From contig UBQW01000038.1 in NCBI GenBank assembly GCA_900467745.1, forward strand, positions 1 to 64,000: a DNA stretch of 64,000 bases. The letters are read 5' to 3'. The notes below the pieces were generated by a model. That model did not search any database, was not told the DNA's origin, and saw nothing but the letters and a program-made list of their open reading frames with translations. Shown piece after piece: positions 25,254 to 33,394 of the stretch. Numbering within the stretch: the stretch's first letter is position 1; every line of letters begins with the position of its first letter. The DNA comes from Hyphomicrobiales bacterium. Lineage in GTDB: Bacteria > Pseudomonadota > Alphaproteobacteria > Rhizobiales > Rhizobiaceae. Made by a program: the position numbers and the translations under genes.

Positions 25254-25270
25254 CTTGTCGACGTCTTGTC
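25254..25270. promoter_or_regulatory. Partial copy of the TTGTCGAC operator
   Basis: CTTGTCGAC followed by GTCTTGTC, about 65-80 bases before the Ldh2-type gene. Nine bases match the arm of the large palindrome at 27459-27502, suggesting control by the same GntR protein. Confidence 0.4.
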
Positions 25271-25334
25271 TTTTTCGGCGTTTTAAACTCAACGTTACGG
25301 ATGGAATGTTGGTGCGACGATAAGGAATTAGGCC

Positions 25335-26369
25335 ATGGAAGATGTCCGTCTAAGCAAGAGTGAACTGAACAGCCGCGTCATGGCCATCCTGCTGAAGGCC
25401 GGGCTGAGCGAGTTCCAGGCAAAATCGGTTGCCGACGTCATCGTGGCCGGCGAAGCCGACGGCGCCAAGTCGCATGGCATCTACCGGTTGGATGGCGTTC
25501 TGCGCACCGTCAAGGCGGGTAAGGTCAATCCGGCAGCCACGGCGCATGTCGACAGCAGCGAAACCTCGGCGATCGTAAAGGTCAATGCGGGTGGCGGCTT
25601 TGCCAATCCGGCTTTCGAGCTTGGGCTCCCTCAGCTTGTCGAGCGAGCAAACAAGTTCGGCATCGCGGCCCTCGTCATCAACGACTGCACGCATTTTTCG
25701 GCACTATGGTGGGAAGTTGAAGCTGTCACCCGTCACGGCCTCGCCTGCCTTGCCATGTGTCCAAGTTATGCGACGGTCGCGCCGACAGGTGGCAGCAAGC
25801 CATTGCTAGGCACCAACCCGTTCGCCTTTGGCTGGCCGCGCAGTGAGGCCTTCCCATATGTGTTCGACTTTGCGACTTCAGTGGCCGCGCGAGGAGAGAT
25901 CGAGCTGCATCGCCGTGCTGGAAAGCTCTTGCCTGAGGGCTGGGCGATCGATCCCGACGGTAACCCGACCACGGAACCGGAAGCGGCGCTGGCCGGCGCC
26001 ATGCTGCCGTTCGGTGGCCATAAGGGATCGTCGATCGGAACGATGATCGAGCTTCTCGCCGGCATCATGATCGGTGACCTGACAAGCTCGGAAGCACTCG
26101 ACTATCTCGGCACCACCACGCTTGCGCCGCTGCATGGCGAGCTCGTCATCGCGATGTCGCCTCAGGCGTTCGCCGCCGGTCGCACTGGTGACCCCTTCGC
26201 GCGCGCCGAAATGCTGTTCGATGCCATTGTCGGAAGCGGCGCGCGGCTACCGTCGCAACGGCGGTTTACGGCGCGCCAGAAATCCGATGCCGAGGGGATC
26301 GTGCTGACGGCGGCGGAAACCGAGCAGTTGGAGCGTCTGCTCGACAAGGGGCTCGACGCCGTGGCCTGA
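25335..26369 (+). CDS. Ldh2/malate-lactate dehydrogenase family oxidoreductase
   Basis: A 344-residue NAD(P)-dependent dehydrogenase of the Ldh_2 (YlbC/ureidoglycolate/piperideine-carboxylate reductase) family, a non-Rossmann fold. Family features are DGAKSHGIYRLDGVL, the INDCTHFSALWWEVEAV segment, TGGSKPLLGTNPFAFGWP and GGHKGSSIGTMIELLAG. Substrates range over malate, lactate, ureidoglycolate and cyclic imines such as pyrroline-2-carboxylate. It is convergent with a DapA-type deaminase gene that is common in hydroxyproline clusters, which favours a cyclic imine reductase role; this is inference. Confidence 0.87.
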   Translation: MEDVRLSKSELNSRVMAILLKAGLSEFQAKSVADVIVAGEADGAKSHGIYRLDGVLRTVKAGKVNPAATAHVDSSETSAIVKVNAGGGFANPAFELGLPQLVERANKFGIAALVINDCTHFSALWWEVEAVTRHGLACLAMCPSYATVAPTGGSKPLLGTNPFAFGWPRSEAFPYVFDFATSVAARGEIELHRRAGKLLPEGWAIDPDGNPTTEPEAALAGAMLPFGGHKGSSIGTMIELLAGIMIGDLTSSEALDYLGTTTLAPLHGELVIAMSPQAFAAGRTGDPFARAEMLFDAIVGSGARLPSQRRFTARQKSDAEGIVLTAAETEQLERLLDKGLDAVA

Positions 26370-26392
26370 CCACGGCCTCAAGGCACGAAATG

Positions 26393-26420
26393 AAAAGGGC
26401 CCTGGTGGGGCCCTTTTTTA
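26393..26420. terminator. Bidirectional intrinsic terminator
   Basis: AAAAGGGCCC-TGGT-GGGGCCC followed by TTTTTT. A-rich on the left and T-rich on the right, it can serve both converging genes (25335-26369 and 26440-27402). Confidence 0.88.
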
Positions 26421-26439
26421 CTTTTGACTTTGTGTAGGC

Positions 26440-27402
26440 TTACGCCTTGTAGGTCTGAACCGCACCCGGGAGCTTGCTCCACTCGGCGTACCAGGTGTCG
26501 AACAGCTTCAACTGGGCTTCGACGTAGCCGCGCTGGCTTTCCGAAAGGACGTCCGTTTCGTTGAAGTGCAGCGTATATTCATTGTCGCCCTTGAGCACCA
26601 TCATGTGCTTGAAGAACAGGACGAGTTCGGGGCCTTCATCGAAGGAAGAGAGAACGGCGAGAGCCGATTCCAGTTCGAGCGCGCGCTGGCGTGCCTCGAC
26701 ATCGCCCTTGGCAGCGCCATTCGCCAGATTGCACATGTGGATCACTTCCTTGGGAAGCACGCAGCCAATGCCGGTGATCGCGCCGGTCGCGCCGCAGTTG
26801 ACGAAGCCATGGAAAACGGCCGTGTCGACGCCGATCATCAGCGATACGTCATCGTCGCGGCTGGTGATGTTTTCAGCCGCATAGCGCATGTCGGCAGCGC
26901 CACCGAATTCCTTGAAACCGACCAGGTTCTTGTGCTCTTCGCGAAGCGCAAAGAACAGGTCGGCGCGTGTGGCAAAGCCATAATAGGGGCTGTTGTAGAT
27001 GACGGCGGGCAGCTCGGGTGCCGCCGAAAGGATCGCCTTGAAATGGTTCTTCTGGGCGGCAACGACCGAACCACGCGACAGCACGCGCGGGATGACCATC
27101 AGGCCCTTTGCGCCGACTTTCTGCGCGTGAGCTGCGTGCGCAACGGCTGACGCCGTGTTGACGGCGCCCGTCCCGACGATAACAGGGATGCCAGCCTTTG
27201 CCAGGCGTTCGACACCTTCCATGCGCTGTTCGTCTGTCAGGAGTGGCCAGTCACCCATGGAGCCGCAATAGACGACGGCCGACATGCCCTTGGCGATGAG
27301 CTCCTTGGCCTTGCGCACCAGTGCGTCAAAGTCGGGCGTCCGATCGTCGTTGCAGGGCGTCATCAACGCAGGGATCACACCGGAAAAGATACTGGCCTTC
27401 AT
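26440..27402 (-). CDS. DapA-family deaminase (pyrroline-hydroxycarboxylate deaminase-like)
   Basis: A 320-residue class I aldolase-fold protein. It carries VVYCGSMGDWPLL, IYNSPYYGFATRADLFFALR with the catalytic Tyr retained, and the Schiff-base Lys in LVGFKEFGGAADMRYAAE. These stretches resemble 1-pyrroline-4-hydroxy-2-carboxylate deaminase (HypD/LhpC) of hydroxyproline breakdown, which makes 2-oxoglutarate semialdehyde and ammonia; the match is from memory. ATG at 27402 follows GGAGAG. An exact long palindrome lies just upstream and a GntR gene precedes it. Other hydroxyproline genes (racemase, amine oxidase) are not in the window. Confidence 0.85.
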   Translation of the reverse strand: MKASIFSGVIPALMTPCNDDRTPDFDALVRKAKELIAKGMSAVVYCGSMGDWPLLTDEQRMEGVERLAKAGIPVIVGTGAVNTASAVAHAAHAQKVGAKGLMVIPRVLSRGSVVAAQKNHFKAILSAAPELPAVIYNSPYYGFATRADLFFALREEHKNLVGFKEFGGAADMRYAAENITSRDDDVSLMIGVDTAVFHGFVNCGATGAITGIGCVLPKEVIHMCNLANGAAKGDVEARQRALELESALAVLSSFDEGPELVLFFKHMMVLKGDNEYTLHFNETDVLSESQRGYVEAQLKLFDTWYAEWSKLPGAVQTYKA

Positions 27403-27458
27403 GTTGCTCTCCAAAATCAGTTTGACGGGTCATCAGCGGCGCAGCACGCACGCCATCC

Positions 27459-27502
27459 CTTGTCGACAAGAAATATCATCGAAAATATTTCTTGTCGACA
27501 AG
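27459..27502. promoter_or_regulatory. Perfect 18-base-arm palindrome, GntR operator candidate
   Basis: Arm CTTGTCGACAAGAAATAT at 27459-27476, spacer CATCGAAA, then the exact reverse complement at 27485-27502. Each arm contains the smaller palindrome CTTGTCGACAAG, matching the TNGT-ACNA form bound by FCD-type GntR proteins. The two cores are 32 bases apart, three helical turns. It sits in the promoter of the deaminase gene, just downstream of the GntR gene. Confidence 0.8.
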
Positions 27503-27520
27503 AAAAATGCAATCGCTTTC

Positions 27521-28225
27521 TCAGAGTTTGATGTCGAGCTTCTGGTTGCGAACGAACATGCGCTGGACCTGCTCGACAATCTGCTCGCCGTGAACTTTTC
27601 CGAGATGGTCCGCCAGGTCCAAATCGCGCGCCTCGATCGCCGCAATGATCTCGGCGTGTTCATCGACAAAGCGTTGCGGAAACTGTTCGTCATAGGAGTT
27701 GTAGTAAAGCCTAAGAATACGCCGCCCCTCGTCGAGAAGCCTGCGAAACAACCCGGTGAAATAGGGGTTTCGCCCAGCCTCAGCGATTGCCGAATGAAAC
27801 GCCGCGTTGACCGCGATCATGTCGCGCAGGTCTCTTGCCTCGACAGTCGCGGCGTATTGGCTGTGCAGTTCGCGAATGGCGAGCAGATCGTCGGGCCTGT
27901 GGTTTTGCGCCGCAAGCCTCGTCGTCACCCGGTACATCAGCACGAGCGCGTCGAAATAGGTGTTCAGGTTCAATAGGTCGATATTCGAGACCAGTGTGGA
28001 GCGATTGGGCAGGGTCTCGATCAGGCCCTCGCCGGCGAGCCTGACCAAGGCCTCTCGGATCGGCGTTCGCGACATCTGGAACCGCTCGGCAAGCAGCACC
28101 TCGTCAACCGAACTGCCAGGGGCAAGTTTCAGATCAAGGATCTCGTCGCGCAAAATGTCGTAGACCAGCTTCACGCCGGAGCCACGGCGCCGCTCAACCA
28201 CATCTGTGTTGCTCTTTTCGACCAT
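27521..28225 (-). CDS. GntR-family regulator, FCD subfamily
   Basis: A 234-residue regulator. Winged helix at about 15-80 (DEILDLKLAPGSSVDEVLLAERFQ, then MSRTPIREALVRLAGEGL) and an FCD ligand domain with VNAAFHSAIAEAGRNPYF and FVDEHAEIIAAIEARD providing metal-site His and Asp residues. It precedes the deaminase gene by 118 bases, which hold the large palindrome, and is the obvious candidate to bind it. In Ensifer a GntR protein (HypR) represses hydroxyproline genes; equivalence here is only suggested. Confidence 0.92.
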   Translation of the reverse strand: MVEKSNTDVVERRRGSGVKLVYDILRDEILDLKLAPGSSVDEVLLAERFQMSRTPIREALVRLAGEGLIETLPNRSTLVSNIDLLNLNTYFDALVLMYRVTTRLAAQNHRPDDLLAIRELHSQYAATVEARDLRDMIAVNAAFHSAIAEAGRNPYFTGLFRRLLDEGRRILRLYYNSYDEQFPQRFVDEHAEIIAAIEARDLDLADHLGKVHGEQIVEQVQRMFVRNQKLDIKL

Positions 28226-28365
28226 GATGGATTCCCGATTATGAGAATTCCCGCTTACTACAGTCGAACAGGAAGTTGAACAGGCACCACATCAACTGGG
28301 CCTGATTGATGTCGACGGTGGCCGAATACCAGCGCGGGCGCCCTGCCCTTGGCGCGCGAGAGTAC

Positions 28366-29220
28366 CTAGCCGAGAAGTAGGGTCTCCAGGCCAACAGGGT
28401 CATCGGTGGTGATCTGGTCGACCTTCAGCGCCAGGAGGCGGCGCACGACCGGCAATGCGGCAGGAATTGCCGAATTGATGGTGTAAGCGTCGATGCTGCG
28501 CCCGGCGCGATGGAAGGCCGCAACGAGGTCGTATCCGGCATCGTCGGCAAACAGCACGAGTTGATGGTGCAGGTAGATCATCCGCGCGCGCGGCGAGGCA
28601 GCCACGGCGTCTGCGACGAAACCGTCAAAGTCACGGCTTTGCTTCAGGCGCTCGATCGCACCGTGATGGCACGGGTCGTAGCCGATCGGCATGTCCGGCA
28701 CGGCCTGGGACAAGCGTTCGACAGCCTCGGGATCGCCGGCCGAGAGAATGACCGACTTTGCGACCGGCGAGATCGCGGCGGCGAAAGCGGCGATATCCTC
28801 TTCGCGGATATCGGGGGAATCTTCCTTGAGGTCGAGCTGCAGCACAGCACCGCTTTCGCGGGCGACGCGCTTGAGCAATTGGCCGAGATCATCGATCAGC
28901 ATCACCCTGTGGGCCGTAGGTTCGCCGAAGGGGTCGCGAAGATGCAGAGCGCGCAAGTCGCTCTCCGTCGCATCGATCACCCGCCCCTCGCCCGTTGTCG
29001 CCTTGTTCAGCGTCTCGTCGTGCAAAACGGCGAAGCCAGCGCCATTGAAACGCACCAGGTCGATCTCGATGCTGGCGCCCAGCGCCATCGCCTCGGTAAT
29101 GCGTTGTCCCGTAAACGAGATGTCGCCGGCATAGCGGTGGCCGCGATGCCATTTCAGCCAAGTCTTGTGGCCAGCATGATCAATCGCGATGCCGTTGCGA
29201 TCAAGCGAGGATAAGATCAT
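28366..29220 (-). CDS. Glycerophosphodiester phosphodiesterase
   Basis: A 284-residue GDPD TIM-barrel enzyme that splits glycerophosphodiesters into glycerol-3-phosphate and an alcohol. Key residues are in KWHRGHRYAGDISFTGQRI (HRG motif), SIEIDLVRF with the paired E and D metal ligands, and HDETLNKATTGEG with the second catalytic His. ATG at 29220 sits nine bases after AGGTG; a GTG at 29232 is a less likely start. It overlaps the ATPase gene end, so it belongs to the importer operon and suggests a glycerophosphodiester cargo. No signal peptide, so the cargo would be cleaved in the cytoplasm. Confidence 0.9.
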   Translation of the reverse strand: MILSSLDRNGIAIDHAGHKTWLKWHRGHRYAGDISFTGQRITEAMALGASIEIDLVRFNGAGFAVLHDETLNKATTGEGRVIDATESDLRALHLRDPFGEPTAHRVMLIDDLGQLLKRVARESGAVLQLDLKEDSPDIREEDIAAFAAAISPVAKSVILSAGDPEAVERLSQAVPDMPIGYDPCHHGAIERLKQSRDFDGFVADAVAASPRARMIYLHHQLVLFADDAGYDLVAAFHRAGRSIDAYTINSAIPAALPVVRRLLALKVDQITTDDPVGLETLLLG

Positions 29221-30274
29221 GATGTCGTTCACCTGAGGTTGCCGATTGGTAGACCAGCTGATTGTCGCGGAAAGCCCGGAAAGCGGAAGCCGTCGCCTCG
29301 ATGCCCACGCCCTTCACCCAATTGCTATCCGGTGCCGTCATCGCCTTCAAGCGCGTCCCGTCGGCGAGGTCGATATCCACGATCTTGTGCGTGCCGAAAT
29401 CAATGCTGCGATGGACGATGGCGGTCGAGAGCGTCTTCGATGGCTGCAGCGACAACGCCTCGGGGCGAAACGCCAGGACGACGTCGCCATCTTCGATCGG
29501 CACGGTAAGGGGAAAGGCCGGATGCTGGCTGACGCCACCACGAATGCTGGTCTTCACGAAGTTCATCGATCCGATGAAGCCGGCCACGAATTCCGTCTGT
29601 GGCTCGCGGTAGACGATATCGGGTGGGGCGATCTGCTCGGTGCCCCCGTCGCGCATGACGACGATACGATCGGCGAGCGCCAATGCCTCATCCTGGCCGT
29701 GCGTGACAAAGAGGGTAGTGATGCCGACGCGCTGCTGGATGTCGCGCACTTCCTCTCGCAGCCGTTCGCGCAGATGCTGGTCGAGGCTGGCGAACGGCTC
29801 GTCGAGCAACAGGATCTTCGGCTCCAGCACCAGCGAACGCGCAAGCGCCACGCGCTGCTGTTGGCCACCCGACAACTGCATCGTCATGCGCTTGCCATAG
29901 TCTGCAAGCCCGACCAGCGCCAGGGCGTTCTCGACGCGTTCGCGAATCTCGGCCTTAGGCAGGCGACGAAGCTTGAGGCCGAAGGCGATGTTGTTGAACA
30001 CGTCCATATGGGTCCAGAGCGCGTGGCTCTGGAAGACCATGCCGGTAGGGCGCTTTTCCGGCGGTAGCCTCGTCACGTCCTTGCCGTCGATCAGGATCAA
30101 GCCGTCCGACGGCTGTTCGAAGCCGCCGATCATGCGAAGCAGTGTCGACTTGCCGGATCCGGACGGACCAAGCAGGCAGACGAGCTCGCCATCTTCTACA
30201 TCGAGCGAGAAATCACGGACCGCAAACGAGGTCCCGAACGTCTTTGAGACGTTCTTGATCGTCAAGCGTGCCAT
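29201..30274 (-). CDS. ABC importer ATPase (PotA/FbpC/UgpC type)
   Basis: A 357-residue ATPase. Walker A GPSGSGKST at about 37-45, Q-loop VFQSHALWTHM, signature LSGGQQQRVA, Walker B ILLLDEPFASLD, H-loop FVTHGQDE, and a C-terminal TOBE-type domain from about 240 (EFVAGFIGSMNFV). It supplies energy for the permeases at 30.3-32.0 kb. It lies 36 bases after the permease gene and overlaps the phosphodiesterase gene. Confidence 0.93.
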   Translation of the reverse strand: MARLTIKNVSKTFGTSFAVRDFSLDVEDGELVCLLGPSGSGKSTLLRMIGGFEQPSDGLILIDGKDVTRLPPEKRPTGMVFQSHALWTHMDVFNNIAFGLKLRRLPKAEIRERVENALALVGLADYGKRMTMQLSGGQQQRVALARSLVLEPKILLLDEPFASLDQHLRERLREEVRDIQQRVGITTLFVTHGQDEALALADRIVVMRDGGTEQIAPPDIVYREPQTEFVAGFIGSMNFVKTSIRGGVSQHPAFPLTVPIEDGDVVLAFRPEALSLQPSKTLSTAIVHRSIDFGTHKIVDIDLADGTRLKAMTAPDSNWVKGVGIEATASAFRAFRDNQLVYQSATSGERHHDLILA

Positions 30275-30310
30275 ATCAAGCCTTTCCTCGGGCCATGCCC
30301 GATCCTAGCG

Positions 30311-31138
30311 TCACGCGCCAAAGCCGCGGGCAAATGCGCCCGTTCCAACCACACGGCGGGCAAACATCAGAGCGAAGAACGACGGCACCCAGAGCATCAC
30401 CGATAAAACGGCACCATATTGAACCACGATCTGATTGTTGATGAAGGTGATCATCAACACCGGCATGGTGCGGATCTCAGGGGCGCCGATGAGCCAGGCG
30501 CCTTCGGTTTCATAAAATGTTCCGACAAAGGTCAGGAGCAAGGCCGCCATGATTGTGGGGGCCGCCTGGGGCAAGGTGATCGACCAGAAAACCCGCAACG
30601 GTCCGGCACCTGCATCGCGGGCAGCCTCTTCCATGCGCCGATCGATATTCTGGAACGCTGCCACGGGGATCCAGATCATCAACATCAACGTCCCGACCAG
30701 CTGGATCAGGACAACGCCCCAGAAGGTGCTGATCAAGCCGAGCTTCAAGAAGATGCCGGCGATCGCCACCAGAAGTCCGAACTTCGGAAAGGCATGCGAG
30801 GCCAGAAAAGACAGGAAGAGTACGTTCTTTCCGGGAAACGACATGCGCGCAAATGCATAAGCCGCGGGCAAGCAAATGACGGCCGACAAAAGCGTGACCG
30901 TCGCCGTCAGTCGCAGGCTCAAGAACAGCGCGTCCCATACATCGGTGCGAGACAGTGTCTGCGACCAGAAGCGGAAACCGAACTGCTGCGGAATGACTGA
31001 CGGATAGCGCCATACCTCGGTAAACGCCCAGGTGCCGACCACAACCAGAGGCACGGCGATGAACAGCGTCAGCAGCACGGCAAACAGAATGCCCGCCCAA
31101 TCGACTTTGGAGCCATTGAACTTGGCTATCGTCCTCAT
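30311..31138 (-). CDS. ABC importer permease
   Basis: A 275-residue inner-membrane permease with six hydrophobic segments. The BPD_transp_1 coupling loop is MEEAARDAGAGPLRVFWSITLPQAAP. The C-terminus, VVGTGAFARGFGA, is short. Four-base overlap with the upstream permease gene indicates co-translation. It pairs with the 31135-32028 product to form the channel. Confidence 0.92.
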   Translation of the reverse strand: MRTIAKFNGSKVDWAGILFAVLLTLFIAVPLVVVGTWAFTEVWRYPSVIPQQFGFRFWSQTLSRTDVWDALFLSLRLTATVTLLSAVICLPAAYAFARMSFPGKNVLFLSFLASHAFPKFGLLVAIAGIFLKLGLISTFWGVVLIQLVGTLMLMIWIPVAAFQNIDRRMEEAARDAGAGPLRVFWSITLPQAAPTIMAALLLTFVGTFYETEGAWLIGAPEIRTMPVLMITFINNQIVVQYGAVLSVMLWVPSFFALMFARRVVGTGAFARGFGA

Positions 31139-32028
31139 CGCGACGCCTCCCGATTTTTGGCGATTGATCGCACATAAAAAATGCCGAAGACGAGGCAGAA
31201 TCCGAAGGAAATTACTGCCTGCGTCAGCGCATTCAGCGGATCGTTCACATCGGAGAAGGTGCGCTGCATGAACGGCCCCATCATTTCCGGCGATGCCGGG
31301 CCGAGCACATACGGCAAAGTGAAGGACGAGAAGATGCCAAGGATGGCGAAGGACGCCGTGACCAATAGCGAGTTGCCCATACGTGGCAGGATGATCGAGA
31401 TGAAAACGCGCAGCGGCGAAGCGCCGACATCACGGGCAGCCTCGACCGAGCTCTTCGCAATACTGCCAAGCCCGGCTGTCAGCATCAGCACCGTCAAAGG
31501 AAGATTGTCCCAAACCAGACCAATGACTGGCCCCCATGGGGTTAGATAGGGGGACGGGATCTTTGGCAGCCCGACGGCATTGAGCAGGAGATCGACGGTC
31601 CCGTTGGGCCCGATCGTGCGGATCAGCGCATAAGACAGGATGATCGACGGCACGAACATCGGGAAGATCGCCAGGCCCTGAACATAGACTGGGAGACGCC
31701 CCTGTGAAAACCGCAGATAAAGCCCGATCGGCAAGCCGATCACCAGCAGCAACACGCCGCAGACCACGGTCGTCCACAGCGTCACCCAGAGATTGGCGAG
31801 GCTGTAGGGATCACTGAAGAAGAACCGGTAGGAAGCCAGCGACACCGAGGTCGTTCCATCCGCCTGCGCAATGAAAACGGTGGTGATCACGGCCGAAAAG
31901 ATCGGGTAGACGATCAGCCACCCGAGCAGAAGCACCGGCAGGGCGACCAGAAGAAGCCCAACCGGATTCTGCGCGTTGCCCGGCGCGGTTGCCCGCGCCG
32001 GCAGCGACAATGTCATGCTTTTACGCAT
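31135..32028 (-). CDS. ABC importer permease
   Basis: A 297-residue permease. The start is taken at ATG 32028, which overlaps the binding-protein stop as TGATG; a second ATG lies at 32016. The frame remains open to 32310 but that part is inside the upstream gene. Hydrophobic segments begin at VGLLLVALPVLLLGWLIVYP, and the coupling loop is VEAARDVGASPLRVFISIILP. The layout is that of PotB/FbpB-like permeases for small organic or metal ligands. Confidence 0.9.
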   Translation of the reverse strand: MRKSMTLSLPARATAPGNAQNPVGLLLVALPVLLLGWLIVYPIFSAVITTVFIAQADGTTSVSLASYRFFFSDPYSLANLWVTLWTTVVCGVLLLVIGLPIGLYLRFSQGRLPVYVQGLAIFPMFVPSIILSYALIRTIGPNGTVDLLLNAVGLPKIPSPYLTPWGPVIGLVWDNLPLTVLMLTAGLGSIAKSSVEAARDVGASPLRVFISIILPRMGNSLLVTASFAILGIFSSFTLPYVLGPASPEMMGPFMQRTFSDVNDPLNALTQAVISFGFCLVFGIFYVRSIAKNREASR

Positions 32029-33173
32029 CAGGTACGGCTGATGCCCGGAGCAACATTGCGATACCAACCGTCGTTGATGTTGCTTTCCCAATCGCCGGCT
32101 GGGAAAGTCGGGATGGTGGTCGGGATGACATCGGCATATTTCTGACGGAGTTCGTCGGAAATGTGATCCCAGGCGACAGCCGGGAAACCACCGAGTTCGG
32201 TGATAATCGCTTCCTGGATTTCCTTCGTCAGCATGAACGCCGCAAGTTTCAGTGCCGCATCCTTGTTGGCGCCGTTCGTAAACACCGTCATGCGCGAGAA
32301 GTCGCCGCAAAGCGCCAGATCGGTGAGCTGGACAAGGCCGGTCGTCTCAGGCAGTACGCCCTGCGACAGGGCCTGCAGCACCTGGTCGGACCAGACCGGG
32401 GTCATCGTGACAACGCCCTGGGCAAGCAATTGGATCGACTGCGTATTGCCGGAGGTGTAGGCACCCTTTTCATAAAGTGACGGCGCGAGATCGTTGAGGA
32501 TCGCCCAAGCCGGCGTCAGGGCCTGATTTGCGAAATCAGCCGTGAAGTTGTCGATGGTGAACTTCTTGGGATCGCGACCGTTGGCTTCGTGGATCGCGCG
32601 GCGAACGAAATTGCCGCCCGAACCGCCCTTGTCGGGGCGATTGTAGATGAACTGGCCAGGATTGGCCTTGATCCAGGCCGTCAGTTGTTCCCAGGTCTTC
32701 GGCGCATCCTTGGGGTCAAGCTTGGTCTTGTCGTAGGCTAGCAACACCTGCGAACCGCGATAGGGCAGCGAATACGGGCTGTCGACGCTGAGCGGATTGA
32801 CGGTCGCGAAGCCATCGATGTTCTCGGCCGAGAACTTGACCCAAAGGCCGGCATCGATACCACCTGTGGGCAGTCGTGGGTTGAACGCTTCAAAGATATC
32901 CGACTGCGGATCCGTCTTCGACTTGAGAGCCGCAAGCGCACGGTCTGCAATCGCACGCAAGCCCGCGTTGTCACCTGCATCCGTAACCTTTACGGCAGCT
33001 TCGGGGTGCGCCTTTTTGAAGGCCGGAAGCACGGTGTTGTTCCAGAAGTCGATAATGTTGGCGTCGGAACCACTATAGAGGTTGATCGTGCCATCTGCAG
33101 CCATCGCTAAGCGTGGCAGGGCCAGCAGACCGGCTGCCGCCGAAGATGTGACAAGAAACTCGCGTCTGTTCAT
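32028..33173 (-). CDS. ABC importer substrate-binding protein (iron/polyamine/phosphonate-like)
   Basis: A 381-residue periplasmic protein of the SBP_bac_6/8 type. The start ATG at 33173 follows GGAG and opens MNRREFLVTSSAAAGLLALP, a twin-arginine-like leader ending AMA. Mature sequence starts TINLYSGSDANIIDFWNNTVLPAF, as in iron(III), spermidine and 2-aminoethylphosphonate binders. Genes downstream encode two permeases, an ATPase and a glycerophosphodiesterase, which points to a phosphodiester ligand. An inverted repeat lies about 100 bases upstream. Confidence 0.9.
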   Translation of the reverse strand: MNRREFLVTSSAAAGLLALPRLAMAADGTINLYSGSDANIIDFWNNTVLPAFKKAHPEAAVKVTDAGDNAGLRAIADRALAALKSKTDPQSDIFEAFNPRLPTGGIDAGLWVKFSAENIDGFATVNPLSVDSPYSLPYRGSQVLLAYDKTKLDPKDAPKTWEQLTAWIKANPGQFIYNRPDKGGSGGNFVRRAIHEANGRDPKKFTIDNFTADFANQALTPAWAILNDLAPSLYEKGAYTSGNTQSIQLLAQGVVTMTPVWSDQVLQALSQGVLPETTGLVQLTDLALCGDFSRMTVFTNGANKDAALKLAAFMLTKEIQEAIITELGGFPAVAWDHISDELRQKYADVIPTTIPTFPAGDWESNINDGWYRNVAPGISRT

Positions 33174-33271
33174 GACCGTCTCCATTGTTTCGGGCGTTGC
33201 CCTTCGGACTACGGCTCTGCTATCGCCGGCGCGTAACAGTGACATGACAAAATGAGCTCTGAAGTCATTTT

Positions 33272-33287
33272 TTGCACACCCGTGCAA
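33272..33287. promoter_or_regulatory. Inverted repeat upstream of importer operon
   Basis: TTGCAC-ACCC-GTGCAA, perfect six-base arms, followed at 33293-33300 by a related TTGTGCAA. It lies about 100-115 bases before the binding-protein start and resembles a LacI- or GntR-type operator. Confidence 0.5.
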
Positions 33288-33373
33288 TCCAGTTGTGCAA
33301 AAGACGATGCAAGGCGGTTTTGGATAGCCATTGAATACAACGTCTCGGTTCTCGAACGGGGTGCCGGAACCCC

Positions 33374-33394
33374 GATATTCAATTCTTGAATATC
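33374..33394. repeat. Perfect 9-base inverted repeat at transglycosylase gene end
   Basis: GATATTCAA and TTGAATATC surround TTC. It overlaps the stop codon of the transglycosylase gene. There is no T run on the gene's strand, so it may be a weak terminator or a protein-binding site. Confidence 0.45.
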
